From: Cristatella mucedo
Lineage: Eukaryota > Bryozoa > Phylactolaemata > Cristatellidae
Direction: 5' to 3'
Assembly (NCBI GenBank): GCA_009760855.2
Contig: WPIO01000033.1
Coordinates: 2,811,501-2,875,500 of the forward strand
DNA: 64,000 nucleotides
Below are positions 35,090 through 45,800 of this stretch, one piece after another. Under the pieces are notes generated by a model that had not been told where the DNA came from, made no database searches, and worked only from the letters and a program-made list of their open reading frames with translations. Each line of letters opens with the position of its first letter. Position 1 is the first letter of the stretch. Both the position numbers and the translations under genes were made by a program.

Positions 35090-36110
35090 TGTTTGTATGG
35101 CGTCGATAGGGAACTAAATCCCTTTCTTGGCACTTTATAAATTAAATATGCTGAAAGGAAGCATGATCAAATAGTTATGGTAATATCCGGATGTACACAG
35201 GCATAATATTGTTAGAGGCGACATGCACAGTGTCAATATGAAAATATGGTGAGTGGTAGGATCCACAGCTTCAGCGAGCATAAGCACATAAATGATAAGT
35301 CTCGAGGAGCCGCTAAATGCTGTCAAAAACAGGTGTTTTTAGCTTCTTTTCAAGCGCCCGTGGTTTTACGCTCTGACGGCACCCAAGCGATGACGCGGAA
35401 ACGCGGAGGGAACCTTCAACCACTGCGTATTTGGGCTCGCAGCGCTGTCAGCCGTCAGTTGTTCTCCCCTGCCTCCAGCTGCCCTCCTCCTGCCTGCCTC
35501 TCCTAATCAGCAGTGAGGCTCGATCGGCAGTGAGCTAATTGGTGCCAGCTGCTTGACCACAGCACCGGCCCCTCTCGAAGCTACATCCAACTGCTGTTCA
35601 CCGGTGGAGTAGCTAGTGGAGGAACAATGCCGGCTTGTGTCCAAGCCACGTCGCTGGCATGCAAAGCCACATCAAAGGCGGACCAGCTTGCAGCAGCCAA
35701 GCGCTGGCCTATCTTACGATTACAATGCCGTCGAGTCTGGGAATGTCGCGACCTCAGTCTTGAATGAGTTCCAGATTTTGGGAGCATTCGAACTGAAGGC
35801 ACGGTTTCCAAAGGATTTGAAGTTCGTATGAGGTACAGCTAAACGATTTGAGTCAGAACAGCGGGTTGTACGATGCCCAGCCTGGCGAGAGAGTCGGTCT
35901 GGTAAGTAGGCTGGAGCCAGAGAATGAAGGGACTTTAAAGTAGGTGACAGAACCTTGAAGTCTATATACTGCTTGATTGAGAGGCATCTGCAGTTACACC
36001 AGCGCCTAATTGCACAGGCCGGTATACCAGCAAGCACTGAATTAAAGAAGTCGTGACGGATTTGGGAAATGCGTGGACCAACTTGGATGTAGTATCCCTG
36101 CAGGCTCACG
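35090..36110 (-). mobile_element. LINE-1a copy with a foreign insert
   Basis: The minus strand shows the reverse-transcriptase end (YIDFKVLSPTLKSLHSLAPAY, then NFKSFGNRAFSSNAPKIWNS) at 36110-35740 and the 3' UTR and tail at 35350-35090. About 380 bp in between (35355-35735) do not match LINE-1a and are richer in GC. Confidence 0.8.
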
Positions 36111-36514
36111 ATCAGTAAGTGATGCATAACTTTTTTTTTATTCACCAGGCTGTGGCTGGCTCAGCAATAGAAGAGAGAGAGAGCCAAGGAGAAATCCTGG
36201 CACGGGTCCATGAACTAGGCGGAGTTGGCTACTGGAATTGATCGTAGAAAAACCGCTTGTTAGCGAGTATGGAACATTGTATCCAAGGTCTGGTAGCCAC
36301 CTTTTAGTAGTCAAACCGGCGTCCAGATTTCAAGTGTTATCTGACCTTAGCTATGGACAAGTTCTGTGAAGTCTTTGAGGGGTTTGAGCCGCTTGCTGCC
36401 CAAATAAATGTAAAAGAACATACGCTAACCCGGCCGTCTGCGAGAGTGATGATCTTGATGGTCACGAGGAAACAAGCGATAAGCAAACGTAATCCTTAGA
36501 GAATAATGATAAGA

Positions 36515-36850
36515 ATACATTTGTAGTGCCCCAGAGAACTGTTTTCTCTTTCCAGGCACACAACATCTGCTGAAAGGAAGCATGGTCGAGTGGTTAGTGG
36601 TAGCATGAGCCGTGATGGCACACTAGGTAAGGCGGTTGCTTTCACAACTTCAGTCCAGAGGTCGTGGGTTCGATTCCTGCGGTGGTGATAGCCATAAAGG
36701 CTCTTCTGTCGCTATACAAAAAGAGGCTGTTTAATCAGCAAGGATTTATTTATTTTAAGCATAACTTGGTTAGAGGTGCCATGCACAGGGTCAGCAGGCA
36801 AATATGGTTAGTGGCAGCATACACAATACTGGTAGTGTGTTTGGGAGAGT
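36515..36850 (-). mobile_element. LINE-1a 3' end split by a SINE-B
   Basis: The minus-strand tail and 3' UTR (36515-36605) are interrupted by the SINE-B at 36606-36748. LINE sequence then resumes with AACTTGGTTAGAGGTGCCAT at 36767 and runs to about 36850. Confidence 0.8.
36606..36748 (+). mobile_element. SINE-B copy nested in a LINE-1a 3' UTR
   Basis: Starts GCCGTGATGGCACACTAGGT, has box B GGGTTCGATTCCTGC and ends AAGAGGCTGTTTAATCAGC. AGCATG on the left and AGCATA on the right may be a short target-site duplication. Confidence 0.85.
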
Positions 36851-37045
36851 AGCTAAGTTATTTTGCCTATTCGCAGACCTTAAGGAATTTTAGGCAATGC
36901 AATTTGATGCAATGTTTGAATAGGTCTGCTCGGTTCACTTCTAGTTACCCGTGCACTGAATTGCGAATGTCATTGAAGAGCGAATGCTGATTCTCTTTTC
37001 AACTTGTCCGGCGACTTTTGCACCCTTGAGTATATATATCCGTGA

Positions 37046-37170
37046 GCCTCGATTTATATTTGTCTTGAGCCTCCTGGGCGGATAACGTAAATTTTCTAAT
37101 GCAACGACAAGAGGCGACTCGTGCCATTGCAGCCATCTTGGCATCACTGGCATGCCGAGCAAGCAAGACC
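37046..37170 (+). repeat. Direct repeat, copy 1
   Basis: About 120 bp shared with 37744-37868. Common words are GCCTCG, TCTTGAGCCTC, TGCAACGACAAGAGGCGA and CACTGGCATGCCGAGCAAG. Confidence 0.85.
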
Positions 37171-37743
37171 TTCGGATGCCGAATTTGCTGAACTCAACTG
37201 CTGCGCGACCTTCAGCTGTAGATGAGCACTTACTGCACGTAAAAAGACAGCAGGGTTACATCTGGAGATTGCAAATTCAAGGTCTTTGCTTGGTAACTTT
37301 GTTCCAAGACACCAGTCCACAGGTTATACTCAAAGTTATTGGTGCATACGAGAGCTGAGAAGCGCTGACCATAATTTTAAAAGGCGACTTCAGGTGTAGA
37401 TACCGAAGCGACAATATATTCCTTAGGGACTGACCGGTGGATCCCCAGAAGTGACAAAGTAAATTCATGCAATAATAGCTCGCGGACACCTGTAAGCAAA
37501 GCTCGGCAATTAAATCGGCGGCATTTATATAGAGGTAGAGGAGCCGTATGGGTGGCTCTTGCAGTAGGCAAAATGGCATTGCCTGCTTCGCTACCCGAAG
37601 CCACTATCTGGGGTCGTGAAGTTCGAGCTAGTTAACACTGGGTTAAGATCTAGGCCCTTAAGTCAGCTGATTTACAAGTCCTCTAAGAACATTAGATAGA
37701 ACATTTTTATTATTATTATGAATCAGCACCCCTAAGAATCCTA

Positions 37744-37868
37744 AAGCCTCGGTTCAAATTTTTTCTTGAGCCTCGTGGGGATAATGTAAATTTGCTATTG
37801 CAACGACAAGAGGCGATGCTTGCAATTGCAGCCATCTTGGGATCACTGGCATGCCGAGCAAGACTCAA
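37744..37868 (+). repeat. Direct repeat, copy 2
   Basis: Second copy of the unit at 37046-37170, about 700 bp away and in the same orientation. It matches no other repeat in the window. Confidence 0.85.
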
Positions 37869-37919
37869 TAACTCCAGCTCCTAATGGGATCCACTCAAGC
37901 ACGATTAAAACTAAGCTAT

Positions 37920-38020
37920 CTGAAACTATCAGGGGTTAAAGTGATCCCACTCCATGACCCAGATCATGGGTTCAAGGCCTGTAGTAGGCAATCACTTACT
38001 TCCTATTGCTAGTTAATGAT
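37920..38020 (+). repeat. Degenerate SINE-B fragment
   Basis: ATCATGGGTTCAAGGCCTG (box-B-like), GTAGGCAATCACTTACTTCC and TGATAGCTGCC follow the SINE-B order. Confidence 0.5.
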
Positions 38021-38049
38021 AGCTGCCAAGATTTTGTTTACGGCACCCA

Positions 38050-38570
38050 AGTTGGTGCAAAACTCTGCAGCAGCTCTTGCTTTTTGCAAATGTCAGTCAA
38101 AATTTCCACATTTACTCACCACCATGCACTGTCTGTCTATTAAGCAGAGTACCGGCTTCAATGTGCTATTACTCTTAGGTTCCTCCATTCTCTTGCTCCG
38201 GCCTACCTATCCAGGAAGGCTAGGTGTCGTACTACCTGCTTCTCAGACTCAAGTCGTCTCGACCTCTTAGCAACCCTCAAAGTATTAGGAGACCCTCGCA
38301 TTAGTTCGTATACCCCCCATGGCCAGGAACTCATACCCGACTGACCTTACAACTCCCCGACTTGACAGATTTAAAAAGAAGCTAAAAAGCCACCCATTCT
38401 CACTTACTGGGCTCGGGCAAATTGTCCTTTGTGAGCTTATGATTGCTGACACTGTATCTTATCACTAACCAATTGACATTTTTCCTTTCTATCATATGCT
38501 AAGAGGCCCAGAAAGAGATCTAGTTCTCTCAAGGTGCAGTGCATACATCTTTTTAATATTATTACTACAC
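38050..38570 (+). mobile_element. LINE-1a copy
   Basis: The broken reverse-transcriptase end (LVQNSAAALAFC; LSIKQSTGFNVLLLLGSSI) is followed by a short 3' UTR and the shared tail (AAGAGGCCCAGAAAGAGATC, CTCTCAAGGTGCAGTGCATA). It lies just downstream of the NSD gene's stop codon in convergent orientation. Confidence 0.75.
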
Positions 38571-38921
38571 AATGAGGTGGTCAGATCTTTACTTTTTTAA
38601 CCGCTGTGCTTATAAAACCATTTGTTTGCAAGTCTGTAGAAGGTGTAATTATATATTAATAAAAAGCCACACAATAATGCATACAGAAAGCACAAGAAGC
38701 AAAGTACTTATACATGCTACAAAATTACCCGAGGTATCTGACCAAGCATACATACAGGTCATATCGTGCATGCATTGCAATCTGTTTGGTGTGCAAGCAA
38801 GCAGCCGAATGGAGAACTCAAGTTGTCATCGGTCAACCCCGGAGAGAAATTGAGGAAGCACAGACTGGCTCTTCGGTGGGTGGACTCCGATACACTATAT
38901 CGATGCCATAAGCGACTTGAT

Positions 38922-39829
38922 TTAGACGACTTGCAGTGGTACTTGAATTCGGCCCACATCACCAGCAGGCAGTACGTCTGAACCGCCTTTACCATTGCCT
39001 TCGACTAGAGCTGCCACGGCACGTCTCGATCGTGGTGGAGCCGTGCGCTTTCGATGGTCACTGCTAGACGCATCGCCTGATGCTTGACGACCTCTTGTAC
39101 GTTGCTGCAGCTGCTGCTCTTCGGGAGCACCTCCGCGCCTCGTCTGTACTGCTACCCTCCTTTTCTTAGGAGAATCAACTTCACGACCGGCTTTATCAGC
39201 AGTGCCAGCACTGGCCTTGCCAGTATCTAGCTCTTCTTCACCAACTGATATATCGTCGCCATCCGTGCTAGACTCGTCCTGGTCGTGCTCGAAGCACATG
39301 TAAGCATTATTGACCAGCTTTATCTTGTCTTCACCTGAATCCTTCATGCAAAATGAGTTGGGGCACACCGAGCACTGCAGTGTCGCAGTTAGACCACAGA
39401 CGACACAAAAATGCCGAGGGCAATACCATTTTCCTACAGAAAGAGACATGGCATTAGTCTGATCAGTGAAGGCATATTTGGAATAAGGATCTGGAAATTT
39501 CTAGCTGCATATAAATAAAAAAAAACGCTCGTAGGGACGATCGCACAACTCCACAAGGTTTTCATTCACATGAAGTTACACTGGTCCAAACAGCCTGAGA
39601 AACAGCAACGCCTCGCAATACGATTACCGTATGGTCTTCTTTGGCGATTGAGGCACTCTATATGGTAGGCCTTCGTGCATTTTGCCATATCGCATAGTAG
39701 CAAATGGCCACCTTCTCCGCATCTGAAGCAGCATTCGTCATGATCTTTCGAAGAGCTGGGCTTGGACCTACGTCTCTTTGATTTAGACTTAGGCTTCGGC
39801 TTAACCTTCTTGGTTGCATTAGCAACTTG
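38922..39829 (-). other. NSD exons 15-16: C-terminal PHD and C5HCH module
   Basis: After a basic linker ([18 protein letters not shown]) comes [38 protein letters not shown], then the C5HCH part [20 protein letters not shown]. In NSD2/NSD3 this tandem module binds histone H3 and partner proteins. The last 110 residues are acidic, then basic, with no known domain; the frame stops at 38922. Confidence 0.9.
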
Positions 39830-42800
39830 CTGAAAGAGTTATTATTAAAGCACAATTAAGCTACGTAAATTGTAACAGATAGCCTTCAGCAGAAGGTAAG
39901 CAGAGCATGTTTACCACTCATCGAGTTTGATAATCAACCTACCTTAGGTCGATCGCCAATGAAACCACTGCACATGGCAGTCTTACAATTGCACGCCATT
40001 TTCTCATTTCCAAGGCAATCCAAATTGTAATTAAATGTCAACTCAGTTCCTGCAAAATGCAAATCACTAGAGCTAGCACTATAGGGCTATACAGGATATC
40101 ACACAGCCTGTTAACTACGACTGCAAACGGGAAGAAAACACACCAACAACATTGATCACATTTGAGTGACATTATAAACCAAAACGACAAATTAGACCAT
40201 GATCGCTTCATGTAACTACCTGAAGGTATATCTTGAAGTGCAAAGAGTCCACATCTGATGTTGCCGTTGACTGTCCATTTTTGGGAGATCAGGTTTGGCA
40301 TACAACTATGGTTCATGAATCGCGCTAGATTGCCTTTTGGGCCAGCATCAATTATTCTGCAATATTGGAAATCAATCGTGAGTAGAAGTTTACAACTAGA
40401 CGTGTGAACGGCAGATAAACTTTACGATAGGCACGAGTAAGCACACACGAAGGGCAACGTTTGAATGTCCACACCTATTCCTGTCCAACGTTAGCATGTA
40501 AAACTGTGTCACATTACACTGCTGTGCTCTCTCCATTCTTCTACGGCATTCTTTTTCATCGATCAGCTCGCCAACATATTCATTAACAAAGTCACCCTGT
40601 TAAATAAAACAAACCGGCAGTAAATATGATGGCTCTCACTGCAGATAACTAAAAGAAACTCAGCATACAGACTCTTTAGCCAATCCAGCATGGTGTAATT
40701 TTGCATTGAGAACCCAGCAAGCAGTACTTCTGATAAAAAGAAGAAGCAGACATACATACCTTCTTTATGTTCTCTTTGGTCCGCAATCCCCAGCCACGGC
40801 CCGTGTAGGTGTAAAATGGCTCCTGAATAGGGTATCGGCGCTTTTGAAAGCGTTGATTTTGGCACCATTGGCCAGCTGGACAAGAGGCAGGATTGCATTC
40901 GTACATCATCATTCTATTTAGGCACGTGTCGTCACCACACGGATTCTCGCCGTCGGTCTTGCATTCGCAATGTGGAAGATCGTCAGGATCAGGCCTCACG
41001 AAAGTGACATTCCCAACGGGTAAGTTCGTCTATTAAGGCACAAAAACAAAACATCATAAAAATAGAACTAAAATAAAACAAACTGTGGGATCATAATTTA
41101 TATTAAAACCTGTCATGATCACCTTTAAGTATTTCCAGTACGGAGGCTTTTTATTAGTGCGATCAAGTTCCTCTTGGTCTTTCCTCTCTTTGATGGCCTT
41201 GTACTCCTGGAAGGCTGCAGTTGCTTCACTTATTGCTACAGACATGAATATCATCCAGCCATGTTATCCTAATATCATTTACTAGCAAACTCTAAGATGC
41301 ATAGTTTGGTTAGCTGCCACAAACCTAGTCTGAACACCTTCGCAAGGCTTCTGGAAGGCGTAGCATCACGAGAGCCCTTGTCACCCTCATGAAATAGAAA
41401 AACACGAGCGTGGTGTGTCCAGAAGTAATCGTGTGAGCCAAAAAAGCGGATAGGAAATTCCCCGATTTTATGTGACATGTCTTGGATGTTGCGAGGAACG
41501 TTCCTGGGAAGGCAAATCTCACCAGGCCACCATCTAAAATTACCAAAGAATCCAAATGAGAGAAAAAACAAACTGACTGTCCATGAAAAACTCAAAATAA
41601 AATACAATAACTAAACAGAACGTCCCAATTAGGCAGCACGACGGCCGAGAAGCCAGCTACATTAATTGCAGCTTCGATCAGTCGTCCGCAGCTAGCATAA
41701 AGGATTGTAAACGCAGTACCGTGAGACAGTATCAAAGGCAAACGTCATGTCACGATCATTTCCATCCTAGTGCATCGCCCGGAATATGGGCAGGCGACAC
41801 ATCTCTCTCAATGCTGGTGCAGACACTCAAACTATACCTGTATATACCAAGCTTCACCCAGACGAGATTGCCATAGAGTGGCTTCTTGCCAACACGACAA
41901 TCGTTGCAGAACCAAGAGCCATCAGGGAACGGTATCCCTAGACAATCAGCATGAAAGGCAGCAGGGCAACCGTCGCAGCACAGAAGCGTACCTCCTGAAA
42001 AGGATAGAAAAACGTGCAACAGTGCTTGGCATGTACCACCACTGCCAAGAAAACAGTAGAATGGTCTAATTACTCCATGTACACACCATGCAAATGTACT
42101 TATCATGGTGCCAAGCTACAGTACTACGAAGCTGAGAGCATCGGCACGACAAAGAGCACAAATCGCTCATCCAAAGCAAGGCATCACACATTAAGACCAT
42201 GCCAAAGGTAAGCAGAACAAAAAACTATAAAGAATTACACGTAACAGGTATACTGTTGACATACCTCGGTTACACACAAAACACCAACTGACGTTTACAT
42301 GGGTGAGATGGGCACGGGATTTGCCTGGTGCAAAGTGATTGCTGCAGATAATGTTACAACCACCGATGGTAGCACTACCCGCAGCAATGCAGAAATCTCC
42401 AACGTGGTATGCCACTGGGCAGCGAATGCACGTAAAGAAGCGACCTTCAAAAAAAAAATATTTGTGGTTAATATAGCATGGATATCATAACATTTTTGTG
42501 TCTACGAATCATAGATAATGGCTGGTAATAAGCAAAAGAGAAACCATTCCAGGCTAATCTGGCATGCAGTCTTTTAACCGCCAGGTCAATGGTAAGTGCA
42601 GCTATTACCATGCAAGGACAGATATGTACACATAACCTTCACAGGTAAAGCAAGTGCCAGAATAGGTACGGCAGCTATATGCAGAGATGGTAGCAGCACA
42701 TGCAACACACGTCGCCTGGCAAGAGCCGAGTATCTCAGGGAAAGAAGCATAACAAATACCGTAGAATAGGGTATATGCATGCACACACACAAAATTGTAC

Positions 42801-45800
42801 CACTCGAGGCTTTTGGGCATCTGTTGTTGCCTTCGGCGCAAGTTGCACATATATGAAGTGGACAGATCAACTTGTCATTTTCATCTGTTCGTGAAAGCAG
42901 ATGGTTCGTCAAGCAATCGGCATGATAGAACTTTCCACATTGGGCTTTTTCACATTTTTTCAAGCCACCCGATCCACCAGGCTTTTTGCACATGAAGCAA
43001 ACGTGTGAATCTGAAACGGGAGTAGAACTAGTCTGAAACAGGCATGCATAAACTAACACTCTCATTCTGACGAGACATGTAAAACACCGACCAGAGACAG
43101 TTTGCATCAGTACCTGTAGCGCAGTGGGTGCAAACAAAGTCCTTTTGCTCAGCAGCTTGAGTATCAATGCAAGATGGATGGTAGCTGGTGCAGCACTGCT
43201 GGCATGAAAGCATGTCTCCTCCAACTTTCTCACAGGTTAAGCATGCAAGTTCTTTTTTACTCGACCAGGCTGACGAAAGATTAAGAATCTCTAGTCTGTA
43301 AGCTGGCTGAATGCCCGGAGCAGCAGGTTCTCCCTAAACGACAAAGACATGAGGATTAAATAAGTACGTGTGATATGCATATTAGCAGCACAGGGGGCAG
43401 ATAGAACATCAAGATTACTCCAGAAACCATCATACAACCACCAGAAACAAGTGCATTACAACCATGCAACAAAGTAACTTCTACCACATTAATAGGCCCC
43501 TTGGTTCCTAGACCAGGGGTGGGGCACCTGCATTGCATCACGAAGGTCGTGGGTTCAAATCCTGTAACAGCCAACCTTTATTGCTGACTGTGTGGGACGA
43601 TAGCCATTAAGGCTCGTCTGCTGCTGCTATATAAACGAGGCCGCTTAATCAACCGACCTTTAAGCTGCATTTACATAGTCAGACTGAGGTACACAGCCAG
43701 CTGCTTTGATGAGGTTGCTAGTTGTGTGTGATGGTCATAGAGAAGCTGGATCATGTAAAGACAACTTTGTTTTATTTACATCACCACCAACAAACTTCTC
43801 AAACCTTGGAAAGCATAGTCACGGACAACACTTTAACCTAGCTTTAGGACAAACTGGCCGTTAGCAAACCTTTCCATTCTTATCTGCAGGCATATTACTT
43901 CTGCTTATCCATTGAATCCTACCACGTCACTCATTTCATTTCCTGCCCTAGTCGTAGCCAAGTCACAGTAAGTGCACACAGCAGTACATCAAGCCTTTTC
44001 TTATCTGATTTAGTCCCAGCATCACAGCAATGAACTCCTTAACTGTCGGTTTGCAAAACTGGTCAATGGCTACCAGCAGCTAGTACACCACAGCATACCA
44101 TACATTTTAATCTTAACTCATATGCCTATCATTCTAGGACTCGTCAATGAAGTCTTACTTGGTTAGTGTTAGAGGCTGCGTGACCAAAAATTCAAATAAA
44201 TCGCAAGGTAATTGGCCGAGCGACTGCTATGAAACAACACCAAGATCTGGTTGTTCAGCACAACCTGTAACAGCTGAGCCAGTATAGACAAGTAACATGC
44301 CAGCACGGATACTTATGGATATTTGAAAGGCCGCTATTAAAGTACATCTACTCCTTGTGGTATTTTGCTCAATCCGTGTGAAACTACCGTAAGTATCACA
44401 TTGAGACTGTGCATGTTTTTACCACTAATCAGTTTACTTTCTTCTTTTCCAGCCTATGCAAAGTGAGTAGAAAGGGGGTTGGTTGCTATACAAAATACTA
44501 TGCACACTGGGTACTGAAAAACAAGACCAGTGTGTTGTGCCAGCCGTCTGGTGATCATACCGCTCTACTAGCAAAACTAAATGGAAGGTCGGCATGCGCG
44601 CATGCATGGAACTTTAGGCAGCTCTGTATATGCCGTCCTGGTTTGGCCCAGGGTTAAGATGCCCCCTTGATAACCGAGGTCTAAGTGCTTGCTTGTGACG
44701 ACTGAGGTCGTGAGCTCGAGCCCTTCGGCACGTGTAAAGCGCCTGGATAGAGGTTCAGTTCTATTAGGGCGCAACATAAATGAATTAAATAAATAAATAT
44801 ATACATATATTTTATATAGTGGGAAGCACTATGCCGAGTTGCCATCATGGCAACAAAAGATAAAAAACCATCTTAGCACTAACCAAGCCAGAAAAGATCA
44901 GGCTTTCTAGTGAATAGCTATAGCTAGTGCTCCTATAAACGACTGCAAGCAAAGTAGTGTCATCTTCGTAGGACAAATCAACTTCTGCACAGTTCGGATC
45001 TTGAAAAAGGAAGCAGGTTCTTTGCATTGGAAACCAACACATGTTGGTACAAGGAAGTGTCGGGCCGGACCGGCACCTGTAGACCGACCTGAAGGGAGCA
45101 CCGGTCCAAACAGACAGAAACACCCACCCTTTCAACTTCATATGATTGGCTGCCTCTGGCAAGATATGGCCCGTGGCTCAATTAATCCAGGCAGTGCCTG
45201 TCCCAATTCATTATCGGCCAGAACTCGTGAGCACATGCGATGTCTGCCACGATACTGCCATCAACATAATCATGAACTCTTCTTTCAGTCTCTCACTTTC
45301 ATGCAGGTGGAATGAAGAATGTGCAGCTAAGAGACCATGTCACTCTCAGCTTGAGTAGCTAGATACCTGATATCAAAGCAGCTAGTAAATCCAAGTGCCA
45401 CTCCCGGCAAGAGCGGCAGCTTCAGTGTATTCCGCAGCTAGGCTTGTCTGTCGGGAGCGTTGCAGTTGCCACATCACACCACTTCTCGCCGACCTGCACT
45501 GGCTACCAGTCAAGCGACGAATCGACTTCAAGGTTTTGTCGCTCACTTTTAGGTCACTTCATTTTTTGGCTCCAGCCTCAGAAGGCTCAGAACTACTCCC
45601 CCACCAGGCCAAGCATCGTACCACCTGCTTTTCGGAATCCAACAGCTTACCAATAACTCGTACAAACCTCAAATCCTTTGGAGACCGTGCATTTAGTTCG
45701 TATGCTCCCAAAGCCTGGAACTTACTCCCGACTTGCGTCACAACATCCCTTGACTTGACGACTTGACCACATTTAAACAGAACTTGAAAGCACACCTATT

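Noticed and set aside
44888-44993. Possible extra NSD exon with [20 protein letters not shown]
   Set aside because: The acceptor is poor, the acidic frame does not fit the phase of exon 4, and no counterpart in NSD proteins is known; the gene closes without it.
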